A DNA stretch of 64,000 nt, from assembly GCA_028382965.1 (NCBI GenBank), contig JAOEUK010000001.1:62001-126000 (forward strand). The letters run 5' to 3'. This document shows positions 1-10,473 of the stretch, in pieces (position 1 is the first letter of the stretch; each line of letters starts with the position of its first letter). The DNA is from Candidatus Puniceispirillum sp. (GTDB lineage Bacteria > Pseudomonadota > Alphaproteobacteria > Puniceispirillales > Puniceispirillaceae). A program made the translations under genes and the position numbers. The notes under the pieces were generated by a model, which was not told the origin of the DNA, searched no databases, and saw nothing but the letters and a program-made list of their open reading frames with translations.

Positions 1-752
1 GACAGAAAACACATAAAGATACTATAGATTTTGGCTTTCGCACTGTCCAGAGAACCGACAAAGCTCGTCTTGTACGAGGTGTATTTGATACGGTTGCAAG
101 CCGCTACGATGTCATGAACGATTTGATGAGTGGCGGTGTTCACCGGCTTTGGAAAGAGACTATGATTAACTGGATGGCGCCACAGGCCCATCAAAAGTTA
201 TTTGATCTTGCTGGTGGGACTGGTGATATTAGCGTAAGATTTTTGCGAAGCGGAGGTGGAGAGGCCTGTATTACCGATATTAACCAAGCCATGTTACAAG
301 CAGGGCGCAACCGGCGCGAATTAAAACGCCTGGCAAACCAGCTAAGCTGGTGCGTGGGCAACGCAGAATCACTACCAATTGATGATGAAACTGCTGATTT
401 TGTTACTATTGCTTTTGGCCTTCGGAATATAACTGACCGACAAGCTGCATTAAATGAAGCATATCGCATTCTAAAACCAGGTGGGCGATTTCTATGCCTG
501 GAATTCTCACATGTCCAAAATCAAGCGCTGGCATTGCTTTATGACAGTTGGTCATTTAATGTGCTGCCGGTAATGGGCCAGGTCATTGCGGGTGATTCTG
601 AGAGCTATCGCTATCTTGCCGAATCAATTCGCACCTTCCCAAGTAAGGAAATTCTTTCTGACATGTTTGCTCAAGCTGGCTTTGTGCAAATTCGAGTCCG
701 AAGCTTGTCTGCAGGAATTGCTTGCATTCATTCGGGCTGGAAGCTCGATTGA
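1..752 (+). CDS. ubiE: UbiE, ubiquinone/menaquinone C-methyltransferase (5' end cut off by window)
   Basis: SAM-dependent methyltransferase that C-methylates the benzoquinol ring in ubiquinone synthesis. The reading frame is open from base 3, and its first visible residues (QKTHKDTIDFGFRTV) match the conserved UbiE N-terminus, so the true start lies before the window and the ATG at 114 is internal. Seen: the family signature RGVFDTVASRYDVMNDLMS, then SAM motif I (FDLAGGTGDIS) and the LKPGGRFLCLEFS strand near the middle. About 250 codons are visible, close to full length. The stop TGA at 750-752 shares a base with the ubiB start (TGATG), implying translational coupling in a ubiquinone operon. 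Confidence 0.95.
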   Translation, partial: QKTHKDTIDFGFRTVQRTDKARLVRGVFDTVASRYDVMNDLMSGGVHRLWKETMINWMAPQAHQKLFDLAGGTGDISVRFLRSGGGEACITDINQAMLQAGRNRRELKRLANQLSWCVGNAESLPIDDETADFVTIAFGLRNITDRQAALNEAYRILKPGGRFLCLEFSHVQNQALALLYDSWSFNVLPVMGQVIAGDSESYRYLAESIRTFPSKEILSDMFAQAGFVQIRVRSLSAGIACIHSGWKLD

Positions 753-2272
753 TGGTGTTCGGCTGGCTGCCCATGATTCGCGCCCTATCACGACTGCCAA
801 ATATTGCTTGGCATCTAGGCCGCGCCGGCGTTCTGGGGCATATGGCAAATATCAGTATGTTACCAAGCTGGCTGAGACAAACTTGTAGGCTACTTGATAG
901 AGCTGTGCGCTCGCGGCGTGCGGTCAAGGATGCCGGCGATGCATTATGTCAGGCTCTTGTCCGGCTTGGACCAGGCTTTATTAAATTTGGACAGGCACTA
1001 TCAACCCGTTCAGATTTAATTGGTCCTGAACTCGGCCGGTCATTAGCAATGCTGCAAGACAGGTTACCTCCATTTGCTGCAGCACACGCACGCCAGATTG
1101 TAGTCAACCAAACAGGGCAGTCAATTGAGAATCTGTTTAAACAATTTAATGATGAAGCCGTTGCTGCCGCCTCAATTGCCCAGGTGCACCGCGCCACACT
1201 GGTTGATGGGCGGGCGGTTGCTGTGAAATTATTACGACCAAATATTGAGAAACGCATGCAGGCCGACACTGCCCTTTTCTATTCACTTGCACAGATTATT
1301 GAATGGCTAGCGCCAGGTATCCAACGGCTCCATCTAGTGACAGCTGTTCGCCAATTTCGCCAATTATCCGAAATGGAGCTGGATTTGCGCCTTGAAGCAG
1401 CGGCGGCAGGGCGTTTGGCCGACAATATGCAAAATGATGAGGGCATTTATATTCCATGGGTTGATCTTGAAAATAGTACCAGACAAATGCTGATTATTGA
1501 ATGGGTGGATGGCATTCGCATTGATGATGTCGCCAGCCTTACTAAAGCTTCACATGATGTTGAAAAAATCACTGAGTATGCGGCACGCAGCTTTTTTAAT
1601 CAGGTGTTTCGTGATGGCTATTTCCATGCCGATATGCACCCAGGCAATATTTTTGTTCGGCCTGATGGCACCCTTGTACCAATTGACTTTGGAATAATGG
1701 GCTATCTCGATTTCCATGACCGACTATTTCTGGCACGTCTTCTTAGTGCCATGCTTGACCGCGATTATGATATGGTTGCTTCTCTTCATAAGGATGCGGG
1801 CATGCTTGGCGAAGCTGTGTCAATTCATCAATTCTCACAATCAGTGCGGGCTGTGGCTGATCCAGTTATGGGCAAAGCACTTGGTGATGTGTCACTTGGC
1901 CTTGTTCTTGGGCAAATTTTTCAGCTAGCTACCCGATTTGAAATCGAAGTTCAGCCTCAGTTCAACTTGTTGCAAAAAACTATGGTGATGGCCGAAGGTG
2001 TGGCCCGACAGCTTAACCCTACCGCTGATATGTGGCAACTATCGCGCCCTCTTGCCGATGACTGGATGCAGAATCAAGCTAATGTAAAAACACAAGCCAC
2101 ACAGCTATTTAATGAGGTAACACAAGTCCTGTCTCGCTTGCCAAAAATTATTAATGATTTTGAAAAGAGCCAAAAAGAATACCCACTTCCCAAACCACCC
2201 GTCTGGCCGGGACGTATTGCGCTTATGGCACTTTTTCTTGCCCTTATTAGTTTTTTCACAAGGACGCACTAA
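752..2272 (+). CDS. ubiB: UbiB, ABC1/ADCK-type atypical kinase/ATPase for ubiquinone synthesis
   Basis: Membrane-associated kinase-like ATPase needed for ubiquinone biosynthesis. Starting at ATG 752 gives 506 residues. A TTG 30 bases upstream is also in frame, but the ATG overlaps the ubiE stop as TGATG and is the better choice. Seen: the family KxGQxxS motif (KFGQALSTR, about 78-86), a VAVKLLRP lysine strand, the catalytic HADMHPGN loop near 292, the PIDFG metal-binding motif near 310, and a hydrophobic C-terminal segment (IALMALFLALISFF) expected to be the membrane anchor. Alphaproteobacterial gene order ubiE-ubiB-coaBC-dut is kept. Confidence 0.95.
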   Translation: MVFGWLPMIRALSRLPNIAWHLGRAGVLGHMANISMLPSWLRQTCRLLDRAVRSRRAVKDAGDALCQALVRLGPGFIKFGQALSTRSDLIGPELGRSLAMLQDRLPPFAAAHARQIVVNQTGQSIENLFKQFNDEAVAAASIAQVHRATLVDGRAVAVKLLRPNIEKRMQADTALFYSLAQIIEWLAPGIQRLHLVTAVRQFRQLSEMELDLRLEAAAAGRLADNMQNDEGIYIPWVDLENSTRQMLIIEWVDGIRIDDVASLTKASHDVEKITEYAARSFFNQVFRDGYFHADMHPGNIFVRPDGTLVPIDFGIMGYLDFHDRLFLARLLSAMLDRDYDMVASLHKDAGMLGEAVSIHQFSQSVRAVADPVMGKALGDVSLGLVLGQIFQLATRFEIEVQPQFNLLQKTMVMAEGVARQLNPTADMWQLSRPLADDWMQNQANVKTQATQLFNEVTQVLSRLPKIINDFEKSQKEYPLPKPPVWPGRIALMALFLALISFFTRTH

Positions 2273-2347
2273 ATATTTAATATATTTGAATTTTTGTGAA
2301 AAAAAATATACCATTATTAATTATTTATTTTTAAAAAAGTTGGTTTT

Positions 2348-3820
2348 GTGAATTTATTAGCAATTATCACAGCATTGGGAGGACGAGCCGCTCTTCAAGA
2401 GCTTTTAGGTGTTGGGCCAAGCGCCATAAGTAATTATATTACGCGCGGTCATTTACCAAATCGTGCCAAGCCAATTATTTATTCCACCTTAATCGCCAAG
2501 GGCTTTCAAGTGCAAGCAGATGATCTAGAAATTTTAGCAGCCCCAACAAAGTCCAAAAACTCAGACATGATAGCCCGTTCCAACCCAAATATTCTTCTGA
2601 TCGTGTCCGGCGGGATTGCAGCTTATAAGGCACTGGAAACTACTCGGCAATTGCAACAACTTGGGGCAAGTGTCACAGGTGTGATGACCGAGGGTGCAAA
2701 ACAGTTTATAACCACACTAAGCCTTGCTGCACTGACAAATAAAAAATGCTATGACACCTTATTCTCACTTACCGACGAAGCTGAAATGGGCCACATCCAA
2801 CTTGCCCGATCTGCCGATTTGATTCTAGTAGTTCCAGCAACAGCCAATTTTATGGCGCGTGCTAACGCTGGCATTGCCGATGATCTTGCCACTACCATTT
2901 TGCTGGCAACCACAGCAAAGGTTGCGATGGCACCGGCAATGAATCCTTCTATGTGGGAGCATCCAGCCACCAAAAAAAATTTTGCTAGCCTGGTTCAGCG
3001 CGGCGTTCATATGATTGGGCCAGTTAGTGGTGATACGGCATGCGGAGAGAAAGGCGAAGGTCGCCTATGCGAGCCAAACGATATTGCCCATGCCGCCATG
3101 AAGATTATCACCGCGGCACCTAACAAAACGTCCATAACCAGTGAGAAAACTACCGCACTCACCGGCAAACGCATTATCATCACATCAGGCCCTACAATTG
3201 AGCCAATAGATAAGGTAAGGTTTATTGTCAACCGTTCATCGGGCAAGCAAGGCCACGCCATTGCCGCCACACTGGCAGACCGCGGGGCAGAGGTAACGCT
3301 GATTAGTGGGCCAGTTAATGAAGCGCCACCCAATCATGTTAAATTAGTTCCAGTAACAACAGCAGCTGAAATGCTTGCCGCTTGTATGAATGCTATAACC
3401 ACCCTACCAACCGATATTGCTATTTGCGCTGCTGCTGTCGCAGATTGGCGGGTGGTGTCAACAGCGTCAACAAAACTCAAAAAGCCCGATGATCCTCTAG
3501 CCAAAATGACTTTGGAGCTTTGTCAAAACCCCGATATTTTGGCTAGCATTTCTGCCAGCCCAAACCGGCCAAAGCTGGTGGTCGGTTTTGCGGCAGAAAC
3601 TGAAAATTTACTCAAGAATGCTAGCGCTAAACGACAGCGCAAAGGATGTGACTGGATAATTGCCAATCAGGTTGGTGATGATGATGATCCAGTTTTTGGG
3701 AGCACTACAAACAAGGCTTTGATAATCAATGGATTGAGCGTTAAAACTTGGCCAAAAATGCAAAAGACTGAACTGGCTGAAAAGCTGTCTGACCTTATTG
3801 AAAAAGAGTTTTTAGAATGA
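2348..3820 (+). CDS. coaBC: CoaBC (Dfp) with an extra N-terminal helix-turn-helix domain
   Basis: Bifunctional phosphopantothenoylcysteine decarboxylase / phosphopantothenate-cysteine ligase of coenzyme A synthesis. CoaC half, about 78-250: the SGGIAAYK flavin loop, MGHIQLAR with the catalytic His, PAMNPSMW, and [11 protein letters not shown] with the active-site Cys. CoaB half, about 265-490: [11 protein letters not shown] and a KLKK lysine region. The GTG start at 2348 gives 490 residues, 70-90 more than usual. Residues 1-62 look like a Cro/YdaS-type HTH ([19 protein letters not shown], then a [11 protein letters not shown] recognition segment). An internal ATG at 2567 would give ordinary CoaBC but has no Shine-Dalgarno sequence. 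The 3' end overlaps dut as ATGA. Enzyme identity is firm; the HTH role is inference. Confidence 0.93.
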   Translation: MNLLAIITALGGRAALQELLGVGPSAISNYITRGHLPNRAKPIIYSTLIAKGFQVQADDLEILAAPTKSKNSDMIARSNPNILLIVSGGIAAYKALETTRQLQQLGASVTGVMTEGAKQFITTLSLAALTNKKCYDTLFSLTDEAEMGHIQLARSADLILVVPATANFMARANAGIADDLATTILLATTAKVAMAPAMNPSMWEHPATKKNFASLVQRGVHMIGPVSGDTACGEKGEGRLCEPNDIAHAAMKIITAAPNKTSITSEKTTALTGKRIIITSGPTIEPIDKVRFIVNRSSGKQGHAIAATLADRGAEVTLISGPVNEAPPNHVKLVPVTTAAEMLAACMNAITTLPTDIAICAAAVADWRVVSTASTKLKKPDDPLAKMTLELCQNPDILASISASPNRPKLVVGFAAETENLLKNASAKRQRKGCDWIIANQVGDDDDPVFGSTTNKALIINGLSVKTWPKMQKTELAEKLSDLIEKEFLE

Positions 3821-4266
3821 ATTTAATCTCAGTTAAATTCCGACGTCTTGTCCATGGAAGCGATTTAGAATTACCCTCATATGCAAGTATGGGTGCAGCA
3901 GGAATGGACCTTGCCGCCGCCCTCAACCAGCCAGCATGCATCCAACCAGGATCAAGACTAGCAGTTCCAACAGGCTTCGCGATGGCCTTGCCGGAAGGTT
4001 ATGAAGCTCAGGTGCGACCCCGCTCAGGATTAGCCTTAAAACATGGGGTTACAATTGCCAATGCACCCGGTACCATTGATAGTGACTATCGTGGCGAAAT
4101 TACAGTAATTCTGCTAAATGCGGGCACCGACGACTTTATAATTACACGAGGAATGCGCATTGCCCAAATGGTCATTGCTACCGTAACTATAATAACCCCC
4201 ATCGAAGCCAATGATTTGGATGACACCAAACGCGGAGCTGATGGCTTTGGATCAACAGGCTTGTGA
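3817..4266 (+). CDS. dut: dUTP diphosphatase (dUTPase)
   Basis: Hydrolyses dUTP to dUMP and pyrophosphate, keeping uracil out of DNA and feeding dTMP synthesis. The 149 residues are the normal length of the trimeric enzyme, and all five motifs are visible: AGMDLAAA (near 28), [11 protein letters not shown] (near 67), [14 protein letters not shown] with the catalytic Asp and Tyr (near 83), RIAQM (near 114) and the C-terminal lid [10 protein letters not shown]. The start ATG overlaps the coaBC stop, so the two are translationally coupled, a pairing long known from the dfp-dut order in many bacteria. Confidence 0.97.
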   Translation: MNLISVKFRRLVHGSDLELPSYASMGAAGMDLAAALNQPACIQPGSRLAVPTGFAMALPEGYEAQVRPRSGLALKHGVTIANAPGTIDSDYRGEITVILLNAGTDDFIITRGMRIAQMVIATVTIITPIEANDLDDTKRGADGFGSTGL

Positions 4267-4272
4267 GCGATA

Positions 4273-5052
4273 ATGCTGAATGACAAAGATCTAGAACGGT
4301 ACGCACGTCAGGCCATCATGCCGACGATGGGAGAAGAGGGACAGGAAAAGCTGCTTGCAGCGCGAGTTCTTGTGGTGGGTGCTGGCGGCATTGGTGCACC
4401 TGTCATCCTTTATCTTGCTGCAGCTGGCATTGGCGCGATCACAATTATCGATGACGATGATATCGCACGCAGTGATTTAAACCGGCAAATCATTTATAAG
4501 GACAACGATGTAGGATCATCAAAATCTAGATTAGCCGCCTCTGCCGCTAACGCGCTTAATCCTGATGTTCATATCTCGCAGCTTGATTTCCGACTTAACA
4601 GCTCAAATGTCAAACAACTTGTAACAGAGCATGATATTGTGATTGATTGCACCGACAATGCAGAAACCCGTTACTTGCTGGGAGATTCAGCCCATCAGTG
4701 TTCTCGTCCGCTTGTTTTTGGTGGGGCTGTGAGGATGGAAGGTCAGGTTTCGGTTTTTCAAAGCAGCGTCAAAGGTCAACTTAGCAGCCCCTGTTATCGT
4801 TGTGTGTTTCCAGCAATGCCTGATGTCAAGCAGGCGCCGAGTTGCTCAGAGGCCGGCATTCTTGGCCCAGTCGCTGGTTTGGTAGGCACACTGCAAGCTC
4901 TTGAAACTATAAAGCTTATTCTTGGCCAGCCGGGCACTCTAACCAAGAGGCTTTTATTAATCGAAGGTGCTGGCAGTGAATTTATGGAGATTCAAACCAC
5001 GTCACGCTCTGATTGCAGCTGCTGTGGAAAACAAAATAATAACACGATTTAA
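4273..5052 (+). CDS. ThiF/MoeB/HesA-family adenylyltransferase (E1-like)
   Basis: ATP-dependent enzyme that adenylates the C-terminus of a ubiquitin-like sulfur carrier (MoaD or ThiS type). Seen: RYARQ arginine finger near the start, Rossmann loop GAGGIGAP (about 36-43), DLNRQ (about 69-73), paired zinc cysteines CYRC (174-177) and CSCC (248-251), and a candidate catalytic cysteine in SCSEAGILGP (C191). The 259 residues match MoeB-like proteins without a rhodanese domain. It follows dut by 6 bp and is probably the last gene of that operon. No sulfur carrier is nearby, so molybdopterin and thiamine roles cannot be told apart here. Confidence 0.85.
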   Translation: MLNDKDLERYARQAIMPTMGEEGQEKLLAARVLVVGAGGIGAPVILYLAAAGIGAITIIDDDDIARSDLNRQIIYKDNDVGSSKSRLAASAANALNPDVHISQLDFRLNSSNVKQLVTEHDIVIDCTDNAETRYLLGDSAHQCSRPLVFGGAVRMEGQVSVFQSSVKGQLSSPCYRCVFPAMPDVKQAPSCSEAGILGPVAGLVGTLQALETIKLILGQPGTLTKRLLLIEGAGSEFMEIQTTSRSDCSCCGKQNNNTI

Positions 5053-5090
5053 CCTACTCTTCCAAGCTGGCAATGTTTCTAACTTATGAG

Positions 5091-6077
5091 CTAAAACATA
5101 GCTTCAATCACACGATCGGGTGGCGTATGGCCATCCCAGAATGTTTGCACATTAATAATCACCTTGTCTCCCATTTGCAGGCGGCCTTCAATAGTCGCTG
5201 AACCTATATGTGGCAGAAGAACAACATTTGGCAAATCACAAAGAGCTACTGGTATATTTGGTTCATTACTATAAACATCCAAGCCAGCTCCAGAAATGTG
5301 GCGTTTTGCTAACAGTTCAGCAAGAGCCTTTTCATCTACCACCCCTCCGCGCGATGTATTCACAAGGTAAGCTGATGGTTGCATTAGTGACAGCCGATCG
5401 TGAGATAACAAATGATTGGTTGCCGGCGTATGCGGACAATTCACTGACACAATATCAACGCGAGCTAACATCTGATCCAGTGACTCCCAATAAGTAGCCT
5501 CAAGTTCTGCCTCAGTTTCAGGATGAACAGGATTACGATTATGATAATGAATCGATAGCCCAAAACCACGGGCACGACGAGCTACTGCCTCACCAATACG
5601 GCCCATGCCAACAATGCCCAGTCGTTTACCATTAATGCGGTGGCCAAGCATCCCTGTTGGAGACCAGCCTTTCCACTGCCCTGAACGTGCCAACGCATCA
5701 CCTTCAGCGATACGGCGCGGAACAGCCAAAATAAGAGCCATCGCCACATCTGCAGTGTCTTCAGTTAAAACACCAGGTGTGTTGGTAACAGTAATGCCTC
5801 GCGCTTTTGCCGCAGCAAGATCAAGGTGGTCCACGCCTGTTCCAAATGACGCAATAAGACGCAATTGGTCACCTGACTTTGAAATTAAATCAGCGTCTAT
5901 TTTGTCAGTAACAGTTGGCACCAATACATCTGCTGTTTTTACAGCAGCTTCGAGCTCTTCTCGACTAAGGCCCTTATCAGTATTATTTAAAGCGGTGTCA
6001 AAAAGTTCACGCATCCGTGTTTCAATTGTTTCTGGCAACTTTCGCGTCAAAATCACTTTAGGTTTGTTTTGACTCAT
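5091..6077 (-). CDS. D-2-hydroxyacid dehydrogenase (glyoxylate/hydroxypyruvate reductase type)
   Basis: NAD(P)H-dependent oxidoreductase interconverting 2-oxo acids and D-2-hydroxy acids; the closest family pattern is glyoxylate/hydroxypyruvate reductase GyaR. Seen: the nucleotide-binding GxGxxG (IVGMGRIGEAVARRA), catalytic Arg in NTSRGGVVDE, catalytic Glu in DVYSNEP, and catalytic His in LLPHIGSATIE. The start is set at ATG 6077 (MSQNKPKVILTR), with AAGAGGG eight bases upstream; a longer frame to 6125 lacks a ribosome site. Length is 328 residues. It is convergent with the ThiF-type gene and divergent from the SH3 gene. The exact substrate is not decided by sequence. Confidence 0.9.
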   Translation of the reverse strand: MSQNKPKVILTRKLPETIETRMRELFDTALNNTDKGLSREELEAAVKTADVLVPTVTDKIDADLISKSGDQLRLIASFGTGVDHLDLAAAKARGITVTNTPGVLTEDTADVAMALILAVPRRIAEGDALARSGQWKGWSPTGMLGHRINGKRLGIVGMGRIGEAVARRARGFGLSIHYHNRNPVHPETEAELEATYWESLDQMLARVDIVSVNCPHTPATNHLLSHDRLSLMQPSAYLVNTSRGGVVDEKALAELLAKRHISGAGLDVYSNEPNIPVALCDLPNVVLLPHIGSATIEGRLQMGDKVIINVQTFWDGHTPPDRVIEAMF

Positions 6078-6244
6078 GGACGGCCCTCTTAAAATTAGTC
6101 CAAAACACCAAACGTTGGCTGGCAATTGACGATAAAAAACCTTACGCTTAATTTAATTAGTGTTACAAAATTATGTAGTCTAATAACTAGCATATAATTT
6201 CTTAATAATTCTACCAAAACACAATGGAGCATGAAAAAATTACT

Positions 6245-6796
6245 ATGAAACGCCAAATTTGCACCTATTCATTTCTTGTTTTCAAATTTTTTTTGCTAAT
6301 ACTCACATTTTTTTCTCCACTTACTTCATTAGTCAGTCCTACCAATGCTATCGCTCAAGAAGCCAAGTTAACGGTGCGTGGAAGCGGACTACCAGTACCA
6401 CGCTTTGTAACATTGAAATTTGATGAAGCCAATCTTCGCTCTGGCCCAGGACGCGAATATCCCGTCCTGTGGCAATATCGCGCAATTGGCCTACCACTTC
6501 TCGTTGATTCTGAATTCGACATTTGGCGAAAAGTTATTGACCATGAGGGCACTGCAGGTTGGATGCATGGAGCCGTTTTATCCCTAAAGCGAATGGCATT
6601 AGTCAAGAATAATATGGTAGAGATCCATGCCAGCCCGAACCAGAAATCACTAGTAGTGGCATTAGCCGAACGCAATGCTTTAGTGGTGATTAAATCCTGC
6701 CCAAAATCTTGGTGCAAGGTAGCCTCAGAAAATGTGAAAGGTTGGATTAATCGACAAAATTTATGGGGGCTTCTTGAGACAGAAATCTTAGATTGA
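6245..6796 (+). CDS. Secreted protein with bacterial SH3 domains
   Basis: Exported protein of about 183 residues. Seen: a hydrophobic signal peptide (FLVFKFFLLILTFFS) with likely cleavage after SPTNAIA, then two SH3-like repeats. The first carries the family hallmark ANLRSGPGREYPVLWQY followed by WRKVIDHEGTAGWMHG; the second is degenerate, with HASPNQKSLVVA and WCKVASENVKGWI. Such domains usually bind peptidoglycan or cell-wall partners in the periplasm. ATG 6224 is an alternative start seven codons upstream; GGAG at 6226-6229 lies 15 bases from ATG 6245, so the choice is uncertain. Divergent from the hydroxyacid dehydrogenase gene. Function beyond envelope association is unknown. Confidence 0.8.
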   Translation: MKRQICTYSFLVFKFFLLILTFFSPLTSLVSPTNAIAQEAKLTVRGSGLPVPRFVTLKFDEANLRSGPGREYPVLWQYRAIGLPLLVDSEFDIWRKVIDHEGTAGWMHGAVLSLKRMALVKNNMVEIHASPNQKSLVVALAERNALVVIKSCPKSWCKVASENVKGWINRQNLWGLLETEILD

Positions 6797-6814
6797 TATA
6801 ATCTCTCAAAGAGC

Positions 6815-6851
6815 AATAACGGCACCTCTAATTTTTAGAGATGCCGTTATT
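6815..6851 (-). terminator. Terminator-like hairpin between SH3 gene and katG
   Basis: A 15-bp stem closes a seven-base AATTTTT loop. Arms are AATAACGGCACCTCT (6815-6829) and AGAGATGCCGTTATT (6837-6851). The one mismatch becomes a U-G pair in the minus-strand transcript, so the stem is complete for katG. Only a weak U-rich stretch follows. It lies between convergent genes and could serve both. Confidence 0.65.
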
Positions 6852-6880
6852 AATTGATCTAATTAAGTTTATGTAACATT

Positions 6881-9031
<2,151 letters not shown>

Positions 9032-9109
9032 TTATATTTTATAAAAACCAGCCAATAGCCATAAAAAAATTATGCAAATCTGTGCAGGCTGACGGTAAAC
9101 ACTCGTTAA

Positions 9110-9138
9110 AATATAATTATGATGCTGGCTGGGGTCAA
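9110..9138 (-). promoter_or_regulatory. Sigma-70-type promoter of katG
   Basis: On the minus strand TTGACC (9138-9133) is followed after exactly 17 bases by TATATT (9115-9110). The predicted start of transcription is near 9103, about 85 bases before the katG ATG. This is among the best-formed promoters in the window. Confidence 0.65.
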
Positions 9139-9143
9139 GGCTC

Positions 9144-9160
9144 TTTAGAATGATTTTAAA
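9144..9160. promoter_or_regulatory. Candidate Irr box (iron control element) upstream of katG
   Basis: The sequence TTTAGAATGATTTTAAA matches the palindrome TTTAGAA-N3-TTCTAAA, recalled as the alphaproteobacterial Irr binding site, at 13 of 14 fixed positions. It begins five bases upstream of the katG -35 hexamer, and irr itself is the neighbouring gene. The position could suit activation or repression. Match to the consensus is from memory; binding is inference. Confidence 0.5.
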
Positions 9161-9261
9161 CTAGTAACACGCTATTTGCGCAAACAATTAATGAGTTTAA
9201 GAAAGCTTTGCTAAGCTAAAACTAAAGTTATCGATCCTGTAAAAAAGTACCTTCAATAAAT

Positions 9262-9660
9262 CTATTTTCTTTGTATATGAATCACGACATCAACAGCTTT
9301 GATTTCATGCCCATCAGGTGGATTTGGCAGTTTTTTAAGGATTACATCATTGTTTGGAATATCAACGAGTTCATTGGTTTTCTCATCATAAAAATGATGA
9401 TGGTACTCAGTATTGGTGTCAAATAGACTGTAATTATTATGAACAGTAACCCGGCGCAACAACCCAGCATCCGTAAATTGATTGAGTGTGTTATAAACCG
9501 TGCCGCAAGAAACCTGCAGGCCTAAGGTTGCAATCTCTTCTGTCAAGCTGTCCGCTGTCACATGGCGATGACGCCCATCGAGCAATAAAGCTGCAATAGC
9601 TACACGTTGTCGTGTTGGCCGTAAACCAGCTAAACGCAATTGTTCTGCTAAAGCTCTCAC
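9262..9660 (-). CDS. irr: Irr, Fur-family iron/heme response regulator
   Basis: DNA-binding regulator of the Fur superfamily. The winged-helix half is clear (AGLRPTRQRVAIAALLL, then VSCGTVYNTLNQFTDAGLLRR). The dimerisation half has the Irr hallmark HHHFY (HHH at 87-89) followed by NELVDIP. There is no CxxC zinc motif, which argues against classical Fur. In Alphaproteobacteria Irr senses iron status through heme and controls iron and heme genes. The GTG start at 9660 has GAGGA 11 bases upstream. The gene lies between katG and fabA, and irr beside fabA-fabB-fabI is a common alphaproteobacterial arrangement. 132 residues. Confidence 0.9.
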   Translation of the reverse strand: MRALAEQLRLAGLRPTRQRVAIAALLLDGRHRHVTADSLTEEIATLGLQVSCGTVYNTLNQFTDAGLLRRVTVHNNYSLFDTNTEYHHHFYDEKTNELVDIPNNDVILKKLPNPPDGHEIKAVDVVIHIQRK

Positions 9661-9694
9661 TTTTTCGACATTCCTCTTTTACATTACTTTTCTT

Positions 9695-9723
9695 ATTATA
9701 ATTTATAGTGATTTGCAGCTCAA
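9695..9723 (-). promoter_or_regulatory. Promoter of irr with overlapping short palindrome
   Basis: On the minus strand TTGAGC (9723-9718) and TATAAT (9700-9695) are 17 bases apart, about 35 bases before the GTG start. The -35 hexamer is one arm of a palindrome GCTCA-AAA-TGAGC (9718-9730), which could be an operator. Confidence 0.55.
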
Positions 9724-9859
9724 AATGAGCGGACACAAGTCAAATGTCAATAATACCTTGGCTTGAAGGGTTGTTTTGTGCTTTCTATACCAACTGATAT
9801 ACCACCCATAGATTAGTGGCAAATGAGTACAAATTAATTGATTGGTTCCTGATTAATCT

Positions 9860-9877
9860 TGATTTTCAGGAAAATCA
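9860..9877. promoter_or_regulatory. Perfect 18-bp palindrome upstream of fabA
   Basis: TGATTTTC-AG-GAAAATCA is a perfect 8-bp inverted repeat about 75 bases before the fabA start, inside the only long spacer of the fab operon. It looks like a dimeric repressor site. It does not resemble the FadR or Irr consensus. No regulator is assigned. Confidence 0.35.
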
Positions 9878-9949
9878 TAGACCAGCAGGTTCGATGGTTC
9901 ATAACGATTTGACCCATAATATGAATCAACACTTAACAAGGAAGTTGCG

Positions 9950-10468
9950 ATGTCGTCCAAAGACCAGCATTCATTCACTTATGAAGAATTAATCAGTTGC
10001 GCCAAAGGTAAGATGTTTGGAGCAGGAAACCCTCAATTACCTCTACCGCCGATGTTGATGTGTGACCGGATCACAAATATTGATTCAATTGGTGGTGAAT
10101 TTAGCAAAGGTCAAATTGACGCAGAATTTGACTTAAATCCTGATTTGTGGTTCTTTCCCTGCCATTTTGAGGGTGATCCTGTCATGCCTGGCTGCCTTGG
10201 AATGGATGCATTATGGCAGCTTGTTGGTTTTTTTCTTGGATGGTCAGGGGGGCTCGGTCAGGGACGAGCGCTTTCGGTAGGTGGGGTAAAGTTCACTGGC
10301 CAAATTCTGCCAAACAACAAACTGGTTACCTTTCGCCTAGATATGAAACGTGTCATCATGCGCCGTTTGGTGATGGGCATTGCTGATGGCAAAGTGCTTT
10401 GCGATGGTGACGTCGTTTTTGAAGCCAGTGACATTCGTGTTGGGCTATTTACGCCCGAAGGAGCTTGA
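9950..10468 (+). CDS. fabA: FabA, 3-hydroxydecanoyl-ACP dehydratase/isomerase
   Basis: Dehydrates 3-hydroxydecanoyl-ACP and isomerises the trans-2 to the cis-3 product, the branch point for unsaturated fatty acids. Seen: the active-site histidine and aspartate in [20 protein letters not shown] (H72, D86, equivalent to E. coli H70/D84). Full length at 172 residues. AAGGAAG lies just upstream of ATG 9950. First gene of fabA-fabB-fabI; its TGA overlaps the fabB ATG at 10468. Confidence 0.97.
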   Translation: MSSKDQHSFTYEELISCAKGKMFGAGNPQLPLPPMLMCDRITNIDSIGGEFSKGQIDAEFDLNPDLWFFPCHFEGDPVMPGCLGMDALWQLVGFFLGWSGGLGQGRALSVGGVKFTGQILPNNKLVTFRLDMKRVIMRRLVMGIADGKVLCDGDVVFEASDIRVGLFTPEGA

Positions 10469-10473
10469 TGATC

